Shown here one piece after another: positions 17,652-26,453 of a stretch of 54,524 nucleotides of DNA; within the stretch, counting starts at the first letter, position 1, and every line of letters begins with the position of its first letter. Made by a program: the position numbers and the translations under genes. Source of the DNA: CAZOHG01 sp964579725 (lineage in GTDB: Bacteria; Zhuqueibacterota; JdFR-76; BMS3Abin05); the NCBI GenBank assembly GCA_964579725.1, contig CAZOHG010000023.1, positions 1-54,524 of the forward strand, in the 5' to 3' direction. Under the pieces are notes generated by a model that was not told the origin of the DNA, did no database searches, and saw nothing but the letters and a program-made list of their open reading frames with translations.

Positions 17652-19214
17652 GTGGAAATGAAAAAAGGCAAAATTCTCTGGGCTGACGACGAAATTGAGC
17701 TCCTCCGCCCCCACATTTTGTTTTTAGAGAAAAAGGGCTACGAGGTGGTTCCGGTAACCAATGCCGATGACGCGATTTCCCTGATTCGAAAAGAGCCTTT
17801 CGACCTGCTTTTGTTGGACGAAATGATGGCGGGAAAGGACGGTCTGACGGCGCTGGCGGAGGTGAAAGAGATTCGTCCGTCGCTGCCGGTGGTCATGATT
17901 ACCAAAAACGAGGAAGAGAGCCTCATGGAGGAAGCCATCGGCGGAAAGATTGACGATTACCTGACCAAGCCGGTCAACCCCAGCCAAATTCTTTCCACGT
18001 GCAAAAAATTTGTCGAAAGTCGTCAAATCGAAGGGGCTCGCCTGGCACGTGACTACCCCGCCCAGTTCAATCAAATGGCGCTGGCAATCCTCAATGCAGG
18101 CAGTTGGGAGGATTGGATTTCCATCTACACCAAAATTGTGGATTGGGAGTTGGAATTAGACCGCTATCCGGATTTGGGACTCAAGCACATTTTGGAAGAT
18201 CAGAAAAAAAGCGCCAATTTGGAATTTGCGCGATTTGTGGAAAAACACTACCTCGACTGGATTCACGAAACTCCCGATTCGCCCCCGCTTTCCGTGGACG
18301 TGGTGGCCGAAAATGTGGCACCTTTGCTCACAGGCCAGAAAAAGGTGGCCTTTGTTATTATCGACAACATGCGCCTTGACCAGTGGTTGAGCATCGAACC
18401 TTTTCTGTTTCCGTACTTCAATGTGTCCCGGCGTTTTTACTACAGTATTTTGCCCACCGCCACGCCTTTCTCTCGAAACGGGATTTTCAGCGGCCTGTAC
18501 CCGCTGGAAATTGAGCAAAAATACCCTACCCTCTGGAACGGGGGCACTGACGATGATTTCAGCCGAAATCGTTTCGAACGCCAGCTTTTGGATTTGCAGC
18601 TTCAGGAAATGGGGCTTACCGTAAAGCCGGAGCCGAAATACATTAAAATCCTGGACATGTCTGAGGGGCGGAGTTTGGAACGCAATATTCGCTCGTACAC
18701 CCAAACGCGTTTGCTTTCCATCGTAGTCAATTTCGTGGATATTTTCTCGCACAATCGGAGCACGTCCGACATTTTAAAGGAGATCGTCCCGGACGAACCG
18801 GCGTTCAGGTCCCTGACCAAGTCGTGGTTTGAGCATTCCTATTTGTACCGGGTGCTCCGAATTTTATCCGAAGAGGGGTTTACAGTGGTGATGACCTCTG
18901 ACCACGGGAGTGTGCGGGCCATGCGCGGAGCAAAGGTAGTCGGCGATCGGGAAACCTCCACCAATTTGCGCTACAAATTCGGCCGAAATTTAAAGTGCGA
19001 TTCAAAATACGCCTTTTTTATTAAAGACCCCCGCCAGTACAAATTGCCCACCCGCGGGATTAGCATTAATTACATTATTGCCAAAGAAGATTATTATTTT
19101 GTTTACCCGACCAATTTTCACAAATACTTAAATTACTACAAAGACAGCTTCCAACACGGTGGCATTTCGATGGAAGAAATGATTTTGCCCGTTTTGCGAT
19201 TGGAACCCAAATAA
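17652..19214 (+). CDS. porX: PorX-type response regulator with PglZ domain
   Basis: Predicted 520-residue cytoplasmic protein. An N-terminal receiver domain (about 1-120) has the acidic pocket ADDE, the phospho-acceptor D56 (LLLDEMM), T84 and K106 (LTKPVNP). A helical linker leads to a PglZ/alkaline-phosphatase domain with VIIDNMRLDQW, the putative nucleophile T271 in LPTATPFSRNG, and VVMTSDHGSV metal ligands. In Bacteroidota, PorX with the PorY kinase controls type IX secretion genes and its PglZ domain acts on oligonucleotides; that is family knowledge. I chose GTG 17652 because AGGAGA lies 9 nt upstream; TTG 17628 and ATG 17658 are alternatives. The stop overlaps tsaE (TAATG). Confidence 0.88.
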   Translation: MEMKKGKILWADDEIELLRPHILFLEKKGYEVVPVTNADDAISLIRKEPFDLLLLDEMMAGKDGLTALAEVKEIRPSLPVVMITKNEEESLMEEAIGGKIDDYLTKPVNPSQILSTCKKFVESRQIEGARLARDYPAQFNQMALAILNAGSWEDWISIYTKIVDWELELDRYPDLGLKHILEDQKKSANLEFARFVEKHYLDWIHETPDSPPLSVDVVAENVAPLLTGQKKVAFVIIDNMRLDQWLSIEPFLFPYFNVSRRFYYSILPTATPFSRNGIFSGLYPLEIEQKYPTLWNGGTDDDFSRNRFERQLLDLQLQEMGLTVKPEPKYIKILDMSEGRSLERNIRSYTQTRLLSIVVNFVDIFSHNRSTSDILKEIVPDEPAFRSLTKSWFEHSYLYRVLRILSEEGFTVVMTSDHGSVRAMRGAKVVGDRETSTNLRYKFGRNLKCDSKYAFFIKDPRQYKLPTRGISINYIIAKEDYYFVYPTNFHKYLNYYKDSFQHGGISMEEMILPVLRLEPK

Positions 19215-19711
19215 TGGAAAACGTGGAGTTTACATACGAGTGCGTCACCCATTCGCCTGAAGAAACGCGTAAGCTGGGCAGGCGGTTAGGCAAATTTCTC
19301 AAACCCGGTGCGGTGGTTGGTTTGTGGGGTGATTTGGGGGCTGGCAAAACCGTCGTGATTAAAGGGATTTGTGAAGGCCTGGGGGTGGAGATCGAGGACG
19401 TCACCAGCCCGTCGTTCACGGTCATGAACATGTACCAGGGAAAGGTGCCTGTTTTTCACTTCGATTTTTACCGGGTGGAAGGGTTTGAAGATGTCATGGA
19501 ATTTGGCATTGAGGAGTATTTTTACGGGGAAGGAATCAGCCTGATTGAGTGGCCGGAGCGGATCGAAGCCTATTTGCCAAAGGACTTAATTCCAATTCAC
19601 ATTCACCGCCTGAAACCGGAGCACCGATCCGGGGAGAACGACCGCTACATTTCCATCGGGAACCTCACCCCTTCGGTTTTGTCCGCCCTGAAAAAAGAGG
19701 GGGGACGGTGA
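19214..19711 (+). CDS. tsaE: TsaE, t6A-biosynthesis ATPase
   Basis: Predicted 165-residue P-loop ATPase of the TsaBDE complex that installs threonylcarbamoyl on A37 of ANN-decoding tRNAs. The Walker A motif GDLGAGKTVV (about 39-48), TSPSFTVMNMY, the HFDFYRV switch-like segment and LIEWPERIE near the end are the family signature. Its length is normal. It overlaps porX by 1 nt and tsaB by GTGA, so TsaE and TsaB are translated together. Confidence 0.93.
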   Translation: MENVEFTYECVTHSPEETRKLGRRLGKFLKPGAVVGLWGDLGAGKTVVIKGICEGLGVEIEDVTSPSFTVMNMYQGKVPVFHFDFYRVEGFEDVMEFGIEEYFYGEGISLIEWPERIEAYLPKDLIPIHIHRLKPEHRSGENDRYISIGNLTPSVLSALKKEGGR

Positions 19712-20388
19712 ACCTTTTGGCCATTGAGACGTCCACCGAGACCGGGGCGGTCGCTTTGCTAAGCGGAGCTACCTTGCAGGCGGAAATGAGAATTCGGCGA
19801 AAACGTGTACAATCGCGCAAATTGGTGCCGGCCATTCAAAACATGCTCGACGATTTGGAATGGAATTTTCGGGACTTAAACGGAATTGCGATTTCGGTGG
19901 GGCCGGGTTCATTTACCGGAGTGCGCATTGGGCTCAGCGTGGCAAAGGGGCTGGCTTTTGCCCGGGATCTCCCCGTCACCTCGGTTATTAGTTTGGACGC
20001 CCTTGCGCTTCCCTTTTCCGGGTCGAATCGCCTTGTGTGCAGCCTGATCCGCTTTCGGAAAACCGATTATTACGCGGCAATGTTCAAGTGGGACGGTTCT
20101 CGCATGGAACGCGTAAGCCAGTACGAGGTGCTGGACATGAGCGATTTGAACCATTTTTTGGTGGACGGCGCCGTGTTGGCCGGAGATTTTTCCGAAGAAG
20201 AAATCGAAAATTTAAAGAAATTTGTCAAGCGGGACGTGTCGTTGGCAGCGCCCGTGCACCGGCACGTATCGGCGTTTTCGGTGGGATTACTCGGGTTGGA
20301 AAATTTTCGCAGGGGGCGTGTGGAAGACGTGGCGCGGCTGGAACCGTTTTATATGAAGGATTTCCCCCTCAAAAAGGCGTCAAAGTAA
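19708..20388 (+). CDS. tsaB: TsaB, t6A-biosynthesis scaffold protein
   Basis: Predicted 226-residue protein of the ASKHA fold (YeaZ), the dimerisation partner of TsaD in tRNA t6A synthesis. NLLAIETSTETGAVALLSG at the N-terminus and ISVGPGSFTGVRIGLSVAKG at about 70-90 are diagnostic. The start is GTG 19708, overlapping the tsaE stop, preceded by GAGGGGGGAC; upstream in-frame starts fall inside tsaE and are rejected. TsaD, the catalytic subunit, is not in the window. Confidence 0.92.
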   Translation: MNLLAIETSTETGAVALLSGATLQAEMRIRRKRVQSRKLVPAIQNMLDDLEWNFRDLNGIAISVGPGSFTGVRIGLSVAKGLAFARDLPVTSVISLDALALPFSGSNRLVCSLIRFRKTDYYAAMFKWDGSRMERVSQYEVLDMSDLNHFLVDGAVLAGDFSEEEIENLKKFVKRDVSLAAPVHRHVSAFSVGLLGLENFRRGRVEDVARLEPFYMKDFPLKKASK

Positions 20389-20463
20389 ACGGATTTTCGG
20401 TGTGTTCTCGTTGCGACGGTTTTGCCCTTCGTACCCAATGAACGTCAATCAGGTAGGTAATCC

Positions 20464-20994
20464 ATGGCATTGCGTTTCAACCGTCGGGCTCGGCCCATGT
20501 TTCCCGCTCATTTTCGGCGATTGGTCACTCTCCCAAACGGCGAGACGCTGATCATCCGCCGAATGGATTTGGACGATCTGGAGGCGGTCACCGAATTGGA
20601 ACACCTTTGTTTTGCAGATGCCTGGACGGAAGAGCATTTTCAATTTGAAATCAGCCAAAGTCAGGTTTCTGTTCCGTTGGTGGCGGAAATTCGGGGTGAA
20701 ATCGTGGGGTACATTATTCCGTGGTTTGTGGAGGATGAAATTCACATTGCCAATCTGGCTGTTTCTCCTGTGCACCGACGGAAGAAAATTGCGGAAAAGC
20801 TGCTGCAGTTGGTTTTAAAAGAAGGGGAACGGCAGGGAAGCTTCTACGCCTATTTGGAGGTTCGGATTTCCAATCTTCCTGCTATTCACCTGTACCGAAA
20901 ATTCGGGTTTTCAGAGGCCGGGATTCGCTCCGCCTACTACCGCGACGGCGAAGATGCCCTTCTCATGGAAAAATATTTAGGGAATTTGCCGTAA
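20464..20994 (+). CDS. rimI: RimI-like ribosomal S18 alanine N-acetyltransferase
   Basis: Predicted 176-residue GNAT acetyltransferase. LIIRRMDLDDLEAVTELE opens the domain, NLAVSPVHRRKKIAEKLLQL is the acetyl-CoA pyrophosphate-binding motif A, and AIHLYRKFGFSEAGIRSAYY is motif B with the conserved tyrosine ending in YYRDGEDALLMEK, typical of RimI. The first 30 residues are an extension; ATG 20464 has AGGTAGG 7 nt upstream, though a start at M12 is possible. Following tsaE and tsaB is the usual neighbourhood for rimI. Confidence 0.88.
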   Translation: MALRFNRRARPMFPAHFRRLVTLPNGETLIIRRMDLDDLEAVTELEHLCFADAWTEEHFQFEISQSQVSVPLVAEIRGEIVGYIIPWFVEDEIHIANLAVSPVHRRKKIAEKLLQLVLKEGERQGSFYAYLEVRISNLPAIHLYRKFGFSEAGIRSAYYRDGEDALLMEKYLGNLP

Positions 20995-21019
20995 ATTGGG
21001 GCCGTTGGTTCCAAAGCCA

Positions 21020-21055
21020 GCCGCCAAAATCCCCGTAAGGGGCGCGGCGCTTTTT
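21020..21055 (+). terminator. Probable intrinsic terminator after rimI
   Basis: A two-part stem, GCCGC (21020-21024) with GCGGC (21044-21048) and CCCC (21031-21034) with GGGG (21039-21042) around a GTAA loop, is followed by a T5 run at 21051-21055. The internal loop (caaaat against c) weakens it. It lies between the rimI stop and accD. Confidence 0.5.
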
Positions 21056-21105
21056 CAACAAAACGCCCCGGGCCGCAATTGTGAACGAAAAAATGGAGCC
21101 ATTTT

Positions 21106-21966
21106 ATGACGTGGTTCAAGCGAAAAGAAAAAGGCGTTCTAACAACTGAAAAAAAGGTGCTCCCCGACGGGTTGTGGATTAAATGCGAACAGTGTGGCGA
21201 GGTTCTGTACCGTCAGGAGTTGGAGCGCAATCTCTGGGTGTGCAACAAATGTCATTTTCATTTCCGAATCGGCAGTCACCACTACATTAAAATTCTCTTG
21301 GACGAAGGAAGTTTCGAGGAATTCGATGCCGAATTACGGTCGGTGGACCCGCTGAAATTCAAAGGGAAAAAGAAATACGCCGACCAATTGCGGGATGCCG
21401 CCAGGAAAACGGGCATGAACGAAGCGGTCAGAACGGGGTACGGTAGTATTGACGGTAAAAAAATAGTACTGGCCGTCATGGATTTTTCTTTCATTGGGGG
21501 AAGCATGGGGTCCGTGGTAGGGGAAAAGGTGACGCGGGCGGCGGAGAGAGCGTTGAAAGACGACTTGCCGTTGGTGGTGATCTCTTCCTCCGGCGGCGCC
21601 CGCATGATGGAAGGGGCGATTTCTCTCATGCAAATGGCCAAAACGTCCGCGGCGCTGGCACGCTTCTCAGACCGAGGCGGCCTGTACATTTCCGTGCTAA
21701 CCAATCCCACGACTGGTGGCACCACCGCCAGCTACGCCATGTTAGGTGACGTCAACATTGCGGAACCCGGGGCGTTGATTGGATTCGCGGGACCGCGTGT
21801 CATTAAGGAAACCATCGGCCAGGATTTGCCCGAAGGGTTCCAGCGCTCGGAATTTGTGCTCCAACACGGCTTTTTGGACATGATCGTGGAACGGCAGCAC
21901 ATGAAAGAAACCCTCTCTAAATTGATCGACTTTTTTAAGGGGCAACCAAACATAAAGGCATTATGA
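21106..21966 (+). CDS. accD: Acetyl-CoA carboxylase carboxyltransferase subunit beta
   Basis: Predicted 286-residue beta subunit that, with AccA, transfers CO2 from carboxybiotin to acetyl-CoA to form malonyl-CoA. The N-terminal four-cysteine zinc ribbon is visible (CEQCGEVLYRQELERN, then VCNKCHFHFR), then the crotonase-fold core with VISSSGGARMMEGAISLMQM, TNPTTGGTTASYAMLGDV and IGFAGPRVIKETI. Length and domain order are normal. GGAG lies 9 nt before the ATG. The stop overlaps surE (ATGA). accA is not in the window. Confidence 0.96.
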   Translation: MTWFKRKEKGVLTTEKKVLPDGLWIKCEQCGEVLYRQELERNLWVCNKCHFHFRIGSHHYIKILLDEGSFEEFDAELRSVDPLKFKGKKKYADQLRDAARKTGMNEAVRTGYGSIDGKKIVLAVMDFSFIGGSMGSVVGEKVTRAAERALKDDLPLVVISSSGGARMMEGAISLMQMAKTSAALARFSDRGGLYISVLTNPTTGGTTASYAMLGDVNIAEPGALIGFAGPRVIKETIGQDLPEGFQRSEFVLQHGFLDMIVERQHMKETLSKLIDFFKGQPNIKAL

Positions 21967-22754
21967 CAGGTAAACACATTCGCATTCTGATCTCCAATGA
22001 CGATGGCATTTACTCGCCCGGTATTTTGGCTCTCTACAAAGAATTGAAAAAATTGGGTGAGGTGATTGTGGTGGCTCCCGACAGTGAGAAAAGCGCCGTG
22101 GGCCACGCCATTACCCTTTCCAGTCCGCTGCGGGTTTTTCCGTTCAAACGAAATGGAAAGGTTTTCGGGTACGCCGTCAATGGCACGCCGGCCGATTGTG
22201 TCAAAATTGCACGGTGGGCCATTTTAAAAGATAAAAAAGTAGATTTGGTCGTTTCGGGGATTAATCACGGCTCGAATACCGGAATCAACGTCATTTACTC
22301 CGGAACAGCTTCTGCCGCTACGGAAGGTACGATCTTAGGCATTCCGTCTTTTGCTATTTCCATTGCGACGTACGAGCCGGTGGATTTTGGCCCGGCTGCG
22401 CGATTTGCCCGTCGTCTGGCGCGAATCGTGCTCAAAAACGGCCTTCCTCCCGAAACCTTTCTCAACGTTAATGTACCGCCTGTTCCGGAACGTGATTTTG
22501 CAGGGATTGCCATTACCCGTCAGGGAAAAGCTGTGTTTGCTGAAAAGTTCGATCGCCGGGTGGATCCGACGGGCAAAACCTACTACTGGCTCACAGGTAA
22601 AAAGGTCAATCTGGAGAAAGAAGGAGAGGACACGGACGATCAGGCCATTTTGCACAATAAAATTTCCATTACGCCCATTCATTACGACATGACCAATTAC
22701 CGGTTTTTGGAAGAATTGAAAACGTGGCAAATTTCGCTCAAAACAGGCCGGTAA
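21963..22754 (+). CDS. surE: SurE 5'/3'-nucleotidase
   Basis: Predicted 263-residue nucleoside-monophosphate phosphatase. The metal-binding motif ISNDDGIYSPGI with D13 and D14 near the N-terminus, VVAPDSEKSAVGHAIT, NGTPADCVKIA and VVSGINHGSNTGINVIYSGT are the family hallmarks. The C-terminal part contains the dimerisation arm (DTDDQAILHNKISITPIHYD). Length is typical. The ATG overlaps the accD stop codon. Confidence 0.96.
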   Translation: MTGKHIRILISNDDGIYSPGILALYKELKKLGEVIVVAPDSEKSAVGHAITLSSPLRVFPFKRNGKVFGYAVNGTPADCVKIARWAILKDKKVDLVVSGINHGSNTGINVIYSGTASAATEGTILGIPSFAISIATYEPVDFGPAARFARRLARIVLKNGLPPETFLNVNVPPVPERDFAGIAITRQGKAVFAEKFDRRVDPTGKTYYWLTGKKVNLEKEGEDTDDQAILHNKISITPIHYDMTNYRFLEELKTWQISLKTGR

Positions 22755-22834
22755 CTACGAAATATTGCCCGAAACACGACAAAAAGAGGCAAATGTCCGA
22801 AGAATTTCCGGCAAAAAAGGAAGGCTTCTGAAAC

Positions 22835-24403
22835 GTGAAAACGACGAAAAAACCCGCCTGGCAACTTCCCAAAGAATGGATTTTGATCTTGGATTTTGGC
22901 TCTCAGTACACCCAGCTCATTGCACGCCGAATTCGCGATCTGGACGTGTACTCGGAGATCAAGCCCTATTATTTTCCCGCTGAGAAAATCAAGGAAAATC
23001 CCCCGGCGGGCATTATTCTTTCGGGCGGGCCCGCCTCGGTGTACGCGGAAAAAGCGCCGCTTCCAGACCCCCGAATTTTTGACCTGGGCATTCCGGTTTT
23101 GGGAATTTGCTACGGCCTTCAGGTTTTGGCTTACCTCAAAGGGGGAGAAGTGGACCGCGCCGGACGCCGGGAATACGGACGCGCCGAGCTTTCCATTTTT
23201 GACGATTCCGACCTTCTGAACGGTTTGCACAATCCCACCACCGTGTGGATGAGCCACGGCGACCACCTGATTCGAGCGCCTCAAAATTTCGAGGTCATTG
23301 GTGCAACGGAAAATTCTCCCATTGCCGCCATTCGTCACAGGGAAAAGCCGATTTTCGGTATTCAATTTCATCCGGAAGTGGCTCACACCCTTGAGGGAAC
23401 CGATCTGTTTCGTAATTTTCTTTTTCGCGTGTGCAAATGCCAGGGCACGTGGTCGCCTGCTTCTTTTTTGGAGACGAATATTCAGTGGATTCGGGAAACG
23501 GTGGGAGACGGTCGAGTCATTTGCGGGGTAAGCGGCGGTGTGGATTCCACCGTTGTGGCGGAGCTTTTGCACCGGGCAGTTGGCAACCGGCTAACTGCAA
23601 TTTTCATTGACAACGGCCTTTTGCGCAAGGGGGAAGCCGCCTGGGTGCGTCATTTTTTTGAAACACAGCTTCGCATTCCGTTGCATTTTGTGGACGGTTC
23701 CCGACAATTTTTGGCCCGTTTGCGCGGGGTAGTTGACCCCGAGCAAAAACGCAAAATCATTGGGGAGGTGTTTATTCGCTTGTTTGAAGCGGAGGCCAAA
23801 AAAGTGGGTCGGGTGGACTTTTTGGCTCAGGGAACCCTGTACCCGGACGTGATTGAAAGTGTTTCCACTGTGGGCCCTTCCGCCAAAATTAAATCGCACC
23901 ACAATGTGGGCGGCTTGCCCGGGGACATATCCTTCAAACTAATCGAACCGCTGCGTGAATTATTTAAGGATGAAGTGCGCAAAATCGGCGCCCTTTTGGG
24001 AATTCCTGCCGAAGTGTTGAATCGCCACCCCTTTCCGGGGCCCGGGCTGGCTGTGCGAATCGTGGGTGAAATCTCCGAAAAACGACTCACCGTTTTGCGT
24101 GAAGCAGACGATATTTTTATGACGATTCTGCGTGAAAGCGGCTGGTACGACAAGGTGTGGCAAGCCCTCGCCGTGTTGCTGCCGGTTCGGTCGGTTGGCG
24201 TCATGGGGGACGAACGAACCTACGAGCACGTAGTCGCACTGCGAGCCGTTGTCAGCCAGGACGGCATGACGGCCGATTGGGCAAAGCTGCCATTTGATCT
24301 GTTGGGCGAAGCGGCCAATCGAATTATGAATGAAGTCAAAGGGGTGAATCGCGTGGTTTACGACATTAGCTCAAAACCGCCCAGTACCATTGAATGGGAA
24401 TGA
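22835..24403 (+). CDS. guaA: GMP synthase (glutamine-hydrolysing)
   Basis: Predicted 522-residue enzyme that amidates XMP to GMP. The glutaminase half has LILDFGSQYTQLIARRIRD, the nucleophile C92 in GICYGLQVL and the FHPEV histidine; the ATP-PPase half has the PP-loop GVSGGVDSTV at about 230; the C-terminal dimerisation domain has RHPFPGPGLAVRI and ends in PPSTIEWE, the normal terminus. The GTG start at 22835 has AAGGAAGG about 12 nt upstream and fits the short basic extension before the first strand. It stands alone between surE and glmS. Confidence 0.97.
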   Translation: MKTTKKPAWQLPKEWILILDFGSQYTQLIARRIRDLDVYSEIKPYYFPAEKIKENPPAGIILSGGPASVYAEKAPLPDPRIFDLGIPVLGICYGLQVLAYLKGGEVDRAGRREYGRAELSIFDDSDLLNGLHNPTTVWMSHGDHLIRAPQNFEVIGATENSPIAAIRHREKPIFGIQFHPEVAHTLEGTDLFRNFLFRVCKCQGTWSPASFLETNIQWIRETVGDGRVICGVSGGVDSTVVAELLHRAVGNRLTAIFIDNGLLRKGEAAWVRHFFETQLRIPLHFVDGSRQFLARLRGVVDPEQKRKIIGEVFIRLFEAEAKKVGRVDFLAQGTLYPDVIESVSTVGPSAKIKSHHNVGGLPGDISFKLIEPLRELFKDEVRKIGALLGIPAEVLNRHPFPGPGLAVRIVGEISEKRLTVLREADDIFMTILRESGWYDKVWQALAVLLPVRSVGVMGDERTYEHVVALRAVVSQDGMTADWAKLPFDLLGEAANRIMNEVKGVNRVVYDISSKPPSTIEWE

Positions 24404-24609
24404 AATTTGCACTTCTTTTGAGGCAAAGAAAGTTTAACGAGATATTTATTAAAATAGGGGGCTTTTGGTCGAAAAGTGGCGGATTTTAGACCGGTTGGAA
24501 TGACAATATTTTCCGGAGATTTTTGGAAACGGAAATTGACGGGGGGTAAGTTGTGATTTGATTGTGAAAAGAAACAGGCATTGCTTTTGGTTTGGAGAAG
24601 GGGCTTTTT
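24404..24609 (+). promoter_or_regulatory. glmS leader with weak promoter
   Basis: 206 nt between guaA and glmS. A possible promoter is TTGAGG (24418-24423), 17-nt spacer, GATATT (24441-24446), with TATTAAAAT just after. The 3' end carries GGAGAAGGGG (24594-24603), a strong ribosome site for the glmS ATG. No glmS-ribozyme fold is recognisable. Confidence 0.35.
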
Positions 24610-26436
24610 ATGTGTGGAATTGTCGGGTACATTGGAAATAATCGGGCTGCACCGGTTTTAATCGATGGTTTGAAGCACCTCGAGTACCGTGGATACGATT
24701 CGGCGGGATTGGCTCTCGTGCAAAACGGTGAGATGGTTGTTCGAAAACAGCCGGGAAAGATTTCGGAATTGGAAAACGCCCTCAAGAGCCTTTCTCTCCC
24801 GGCAACGTTGGGCATTGGGCACACCCGCTGGGCCACGCACGGCATTCCAAACGCCGTCAACGCGCATCCTCACACGGACTGCTCGGGCTCTTTGGCGCTT
24901 ATTCACAACGGCATTATTGAAAATTTTGCGGCGTTAAAAACCGAACTCCTGAAAAAAGGGCATGTGTTTCGATCTGAAACAGACACGGAGGTTTTGGCGC
25001 ATCTGATTGAAGAATTTTACGAGGGGGATTTGGAGAGAGCGGTTCGGCAGGCGGTCAATGAAGTGGTGGGAACGTACGGAATTCTGGTGGTTTCGAGCAA
25101 AGAACCCGACCGAATTGTGGCGGCTCGAAACGGAAGTCCCCTGTTGCTGGGAATTGGGGAAAAGGCTTTTCTGGCCGCATCGGACGCCTCGGCCGTTGTT
25201 CAATACACCCGCGACGTGGTTTACCTGGACGACGGAGAAATGGCCGTGCTTACCCGCAGTGGTTACGGGACGAAGACCATTCGCAACCAGCGCACCACCA
25301 AACGAGTGGAAAAGCTGGCCTTCGATTTGGACAGAATCGAGAAGGGCGGTTTCGAAACCTTCATGTTAAAGGAAATTTTCGAGCAGCCCGACGTACTGCG
25401 AGATGCCATGCGCGGGCGGGTTCAGGCGGAATCCGGACAGGTGCGCCTGGGAGGGCTCCAGGACCACCTCCAACAGCTTTTGGAGGCACGGCGAATCATT
25501 ATTACTGCCTGCGGAACCTCCTGGCACGCTTCGCTCATTGGGGAGTACCTGTTGGAAGACCTGCTCCGTATTCCCGTGGAAGTGGAATACGCGTCGGAAT
25601 TTCGCTACCGCAACCCTGTTTTGGACAAAGAGTCCATTGTTATTGTGGTCAGCCAATCGGGAGAAACGGCGGACACGCTGGCGGCGCTTCGAGAGGCCAA
25701 AAAACGGCGTTCCCCCGTATTTGGTATTTGTAACGTGGTGGGCAGCACAATTGCCCGGGAGACCGTAGCGGGGGTCTACGTGCACGCGGGCCCGGAAATC
25801 GGGGTGGCCTCAACCAAAGCATTCACCGCGCAGGTGGTTACACAGGTCATGATGGCAGTCATGATGGCGCGCAAAAAATGGATGAGTCAGGAGGAAGGAC
25901 GGCGGATTTTAACCGAGTTAGAAGCCATCCCGGACAAAATCTCCCAAATTCTGGAGGAAAACAAAGCGATCCGCCGGATTGGTGAAATGTACAAAAACAG
26001 CCGCAATTTTCTCTATTTGGGGCGGGGGTACAACTTCCCTGTGGCTCTGGAGGGCGCGCTGAAAATGAAGGAAATTTCCTACATCCACGCCGAAGGCTAC
26101 CCTGCAGCGGAGATGAAACACGGCCCCATTGCCCTCATTGACGAAAACATGCCGGTTATTTTTATTGCGATTAAAGACAGCACTTACGACAAAGTGATTA
26201 GCAATATTGAAGAGGTAAAAGCGCGCGGGGGACAGGTGATTGCAGTGGCTTCGGAAGGGGACGAGGAAATTGCCAAGAAGGTCAATCACGTCATTTACGT
26301 GCCCGAAACATTGGAATTTTTGTCGCCGCTACTGACCATTATTCCCCTGCAACTTTTGGCGTACCACACGGCTGTTTTGCGCGGGTGCAATGTGGACCAG
26401 CCACGAAATTTGGCGAAAAGCGTGACGGTGGAATGA
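24610..26436 (+). CDS. glmS: Glucosamine-fructose-6-phosphate aminotransferase
   Basis: Predicted 608-residue enzyme converting fructose-6-phosphate and glutamine to glucosamine-6-phosphate, the entry to UDP-GlcNAc for peptidoglycan and lipid A. The start is fixed by MCGIVGYIGNN: the cysteine after Met1 is the glutaminase nucleophile, so the in-frame TTG 18 nt upstream is rejected. GHTRWATHG, two SIS domains (CGTSWHASLIGEYLLEDL; VVSQSGETADTLAALREAK; LYLGRGYNFPVALEGALKMK) and the conserved C-terminus PRNLAKSVTVE are present. The stop overlaps an ATG of the next frame. Confidence 0.97.
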   Translation: MCGIVGYIGNNRAAPVLIDGLKHLEYRGYDSAGLALVQNGEMVVRKQPGKISELENALKSLSLPATLGIGHTRWATHGIPNAVNAHPHTDCSGSLALIHNGIIENFAALKTELLKKGHVFRSETDTEVLAHLIEEFYEGDLERAVRQAVNEVVGTYGILVVSSKEPDRIVAARNGSPLLLGIGEKAFLAASDASAVVQYTRDVVYLDDGEMAVLTRSGYGTKTIRNQRTTKRVEKLAFDLDRIEKGGFETFMLKEIFEQPDVLRDAMRGRVQAESGQVRLGGLQDHLQQLLEARRIIITACGTSWHASLIGEYLLEDLLRIPVEVEYASEFRYRNPVLDKESIVIVVSQSGETADTLAALREAKKRRSPVFGICNVVGSTIARETVAGVYVHAGPEIGVASTKAFTAQVVTQVMMAVMMARKKWMSQEEGRRILTELEAIPDKISQILEENKAIRRIGEMYKNSRNFLYLGRGYNFPVALEGALKMKEISYIHAEGYPAAEMKHGPIALIDENMPVIFIAIKDSTYDKVISNIEEVKARGGQVIAVASEGDEEIAKKVNHVIYVPETLEFLSPLLTIIPLQLLAYHTAVLRGCNVDQPRNLAKSVTVE

Positions 26437-26453
26437 AAATCTTGGAGAGGAAA

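Noticed and set aside
24451..24609. glmS ribozyme before glmS
   Set aside because: No recognisable catalytic core or pseudoknot pairing; that ribozyme is mainly from Gram-positive bacteria.
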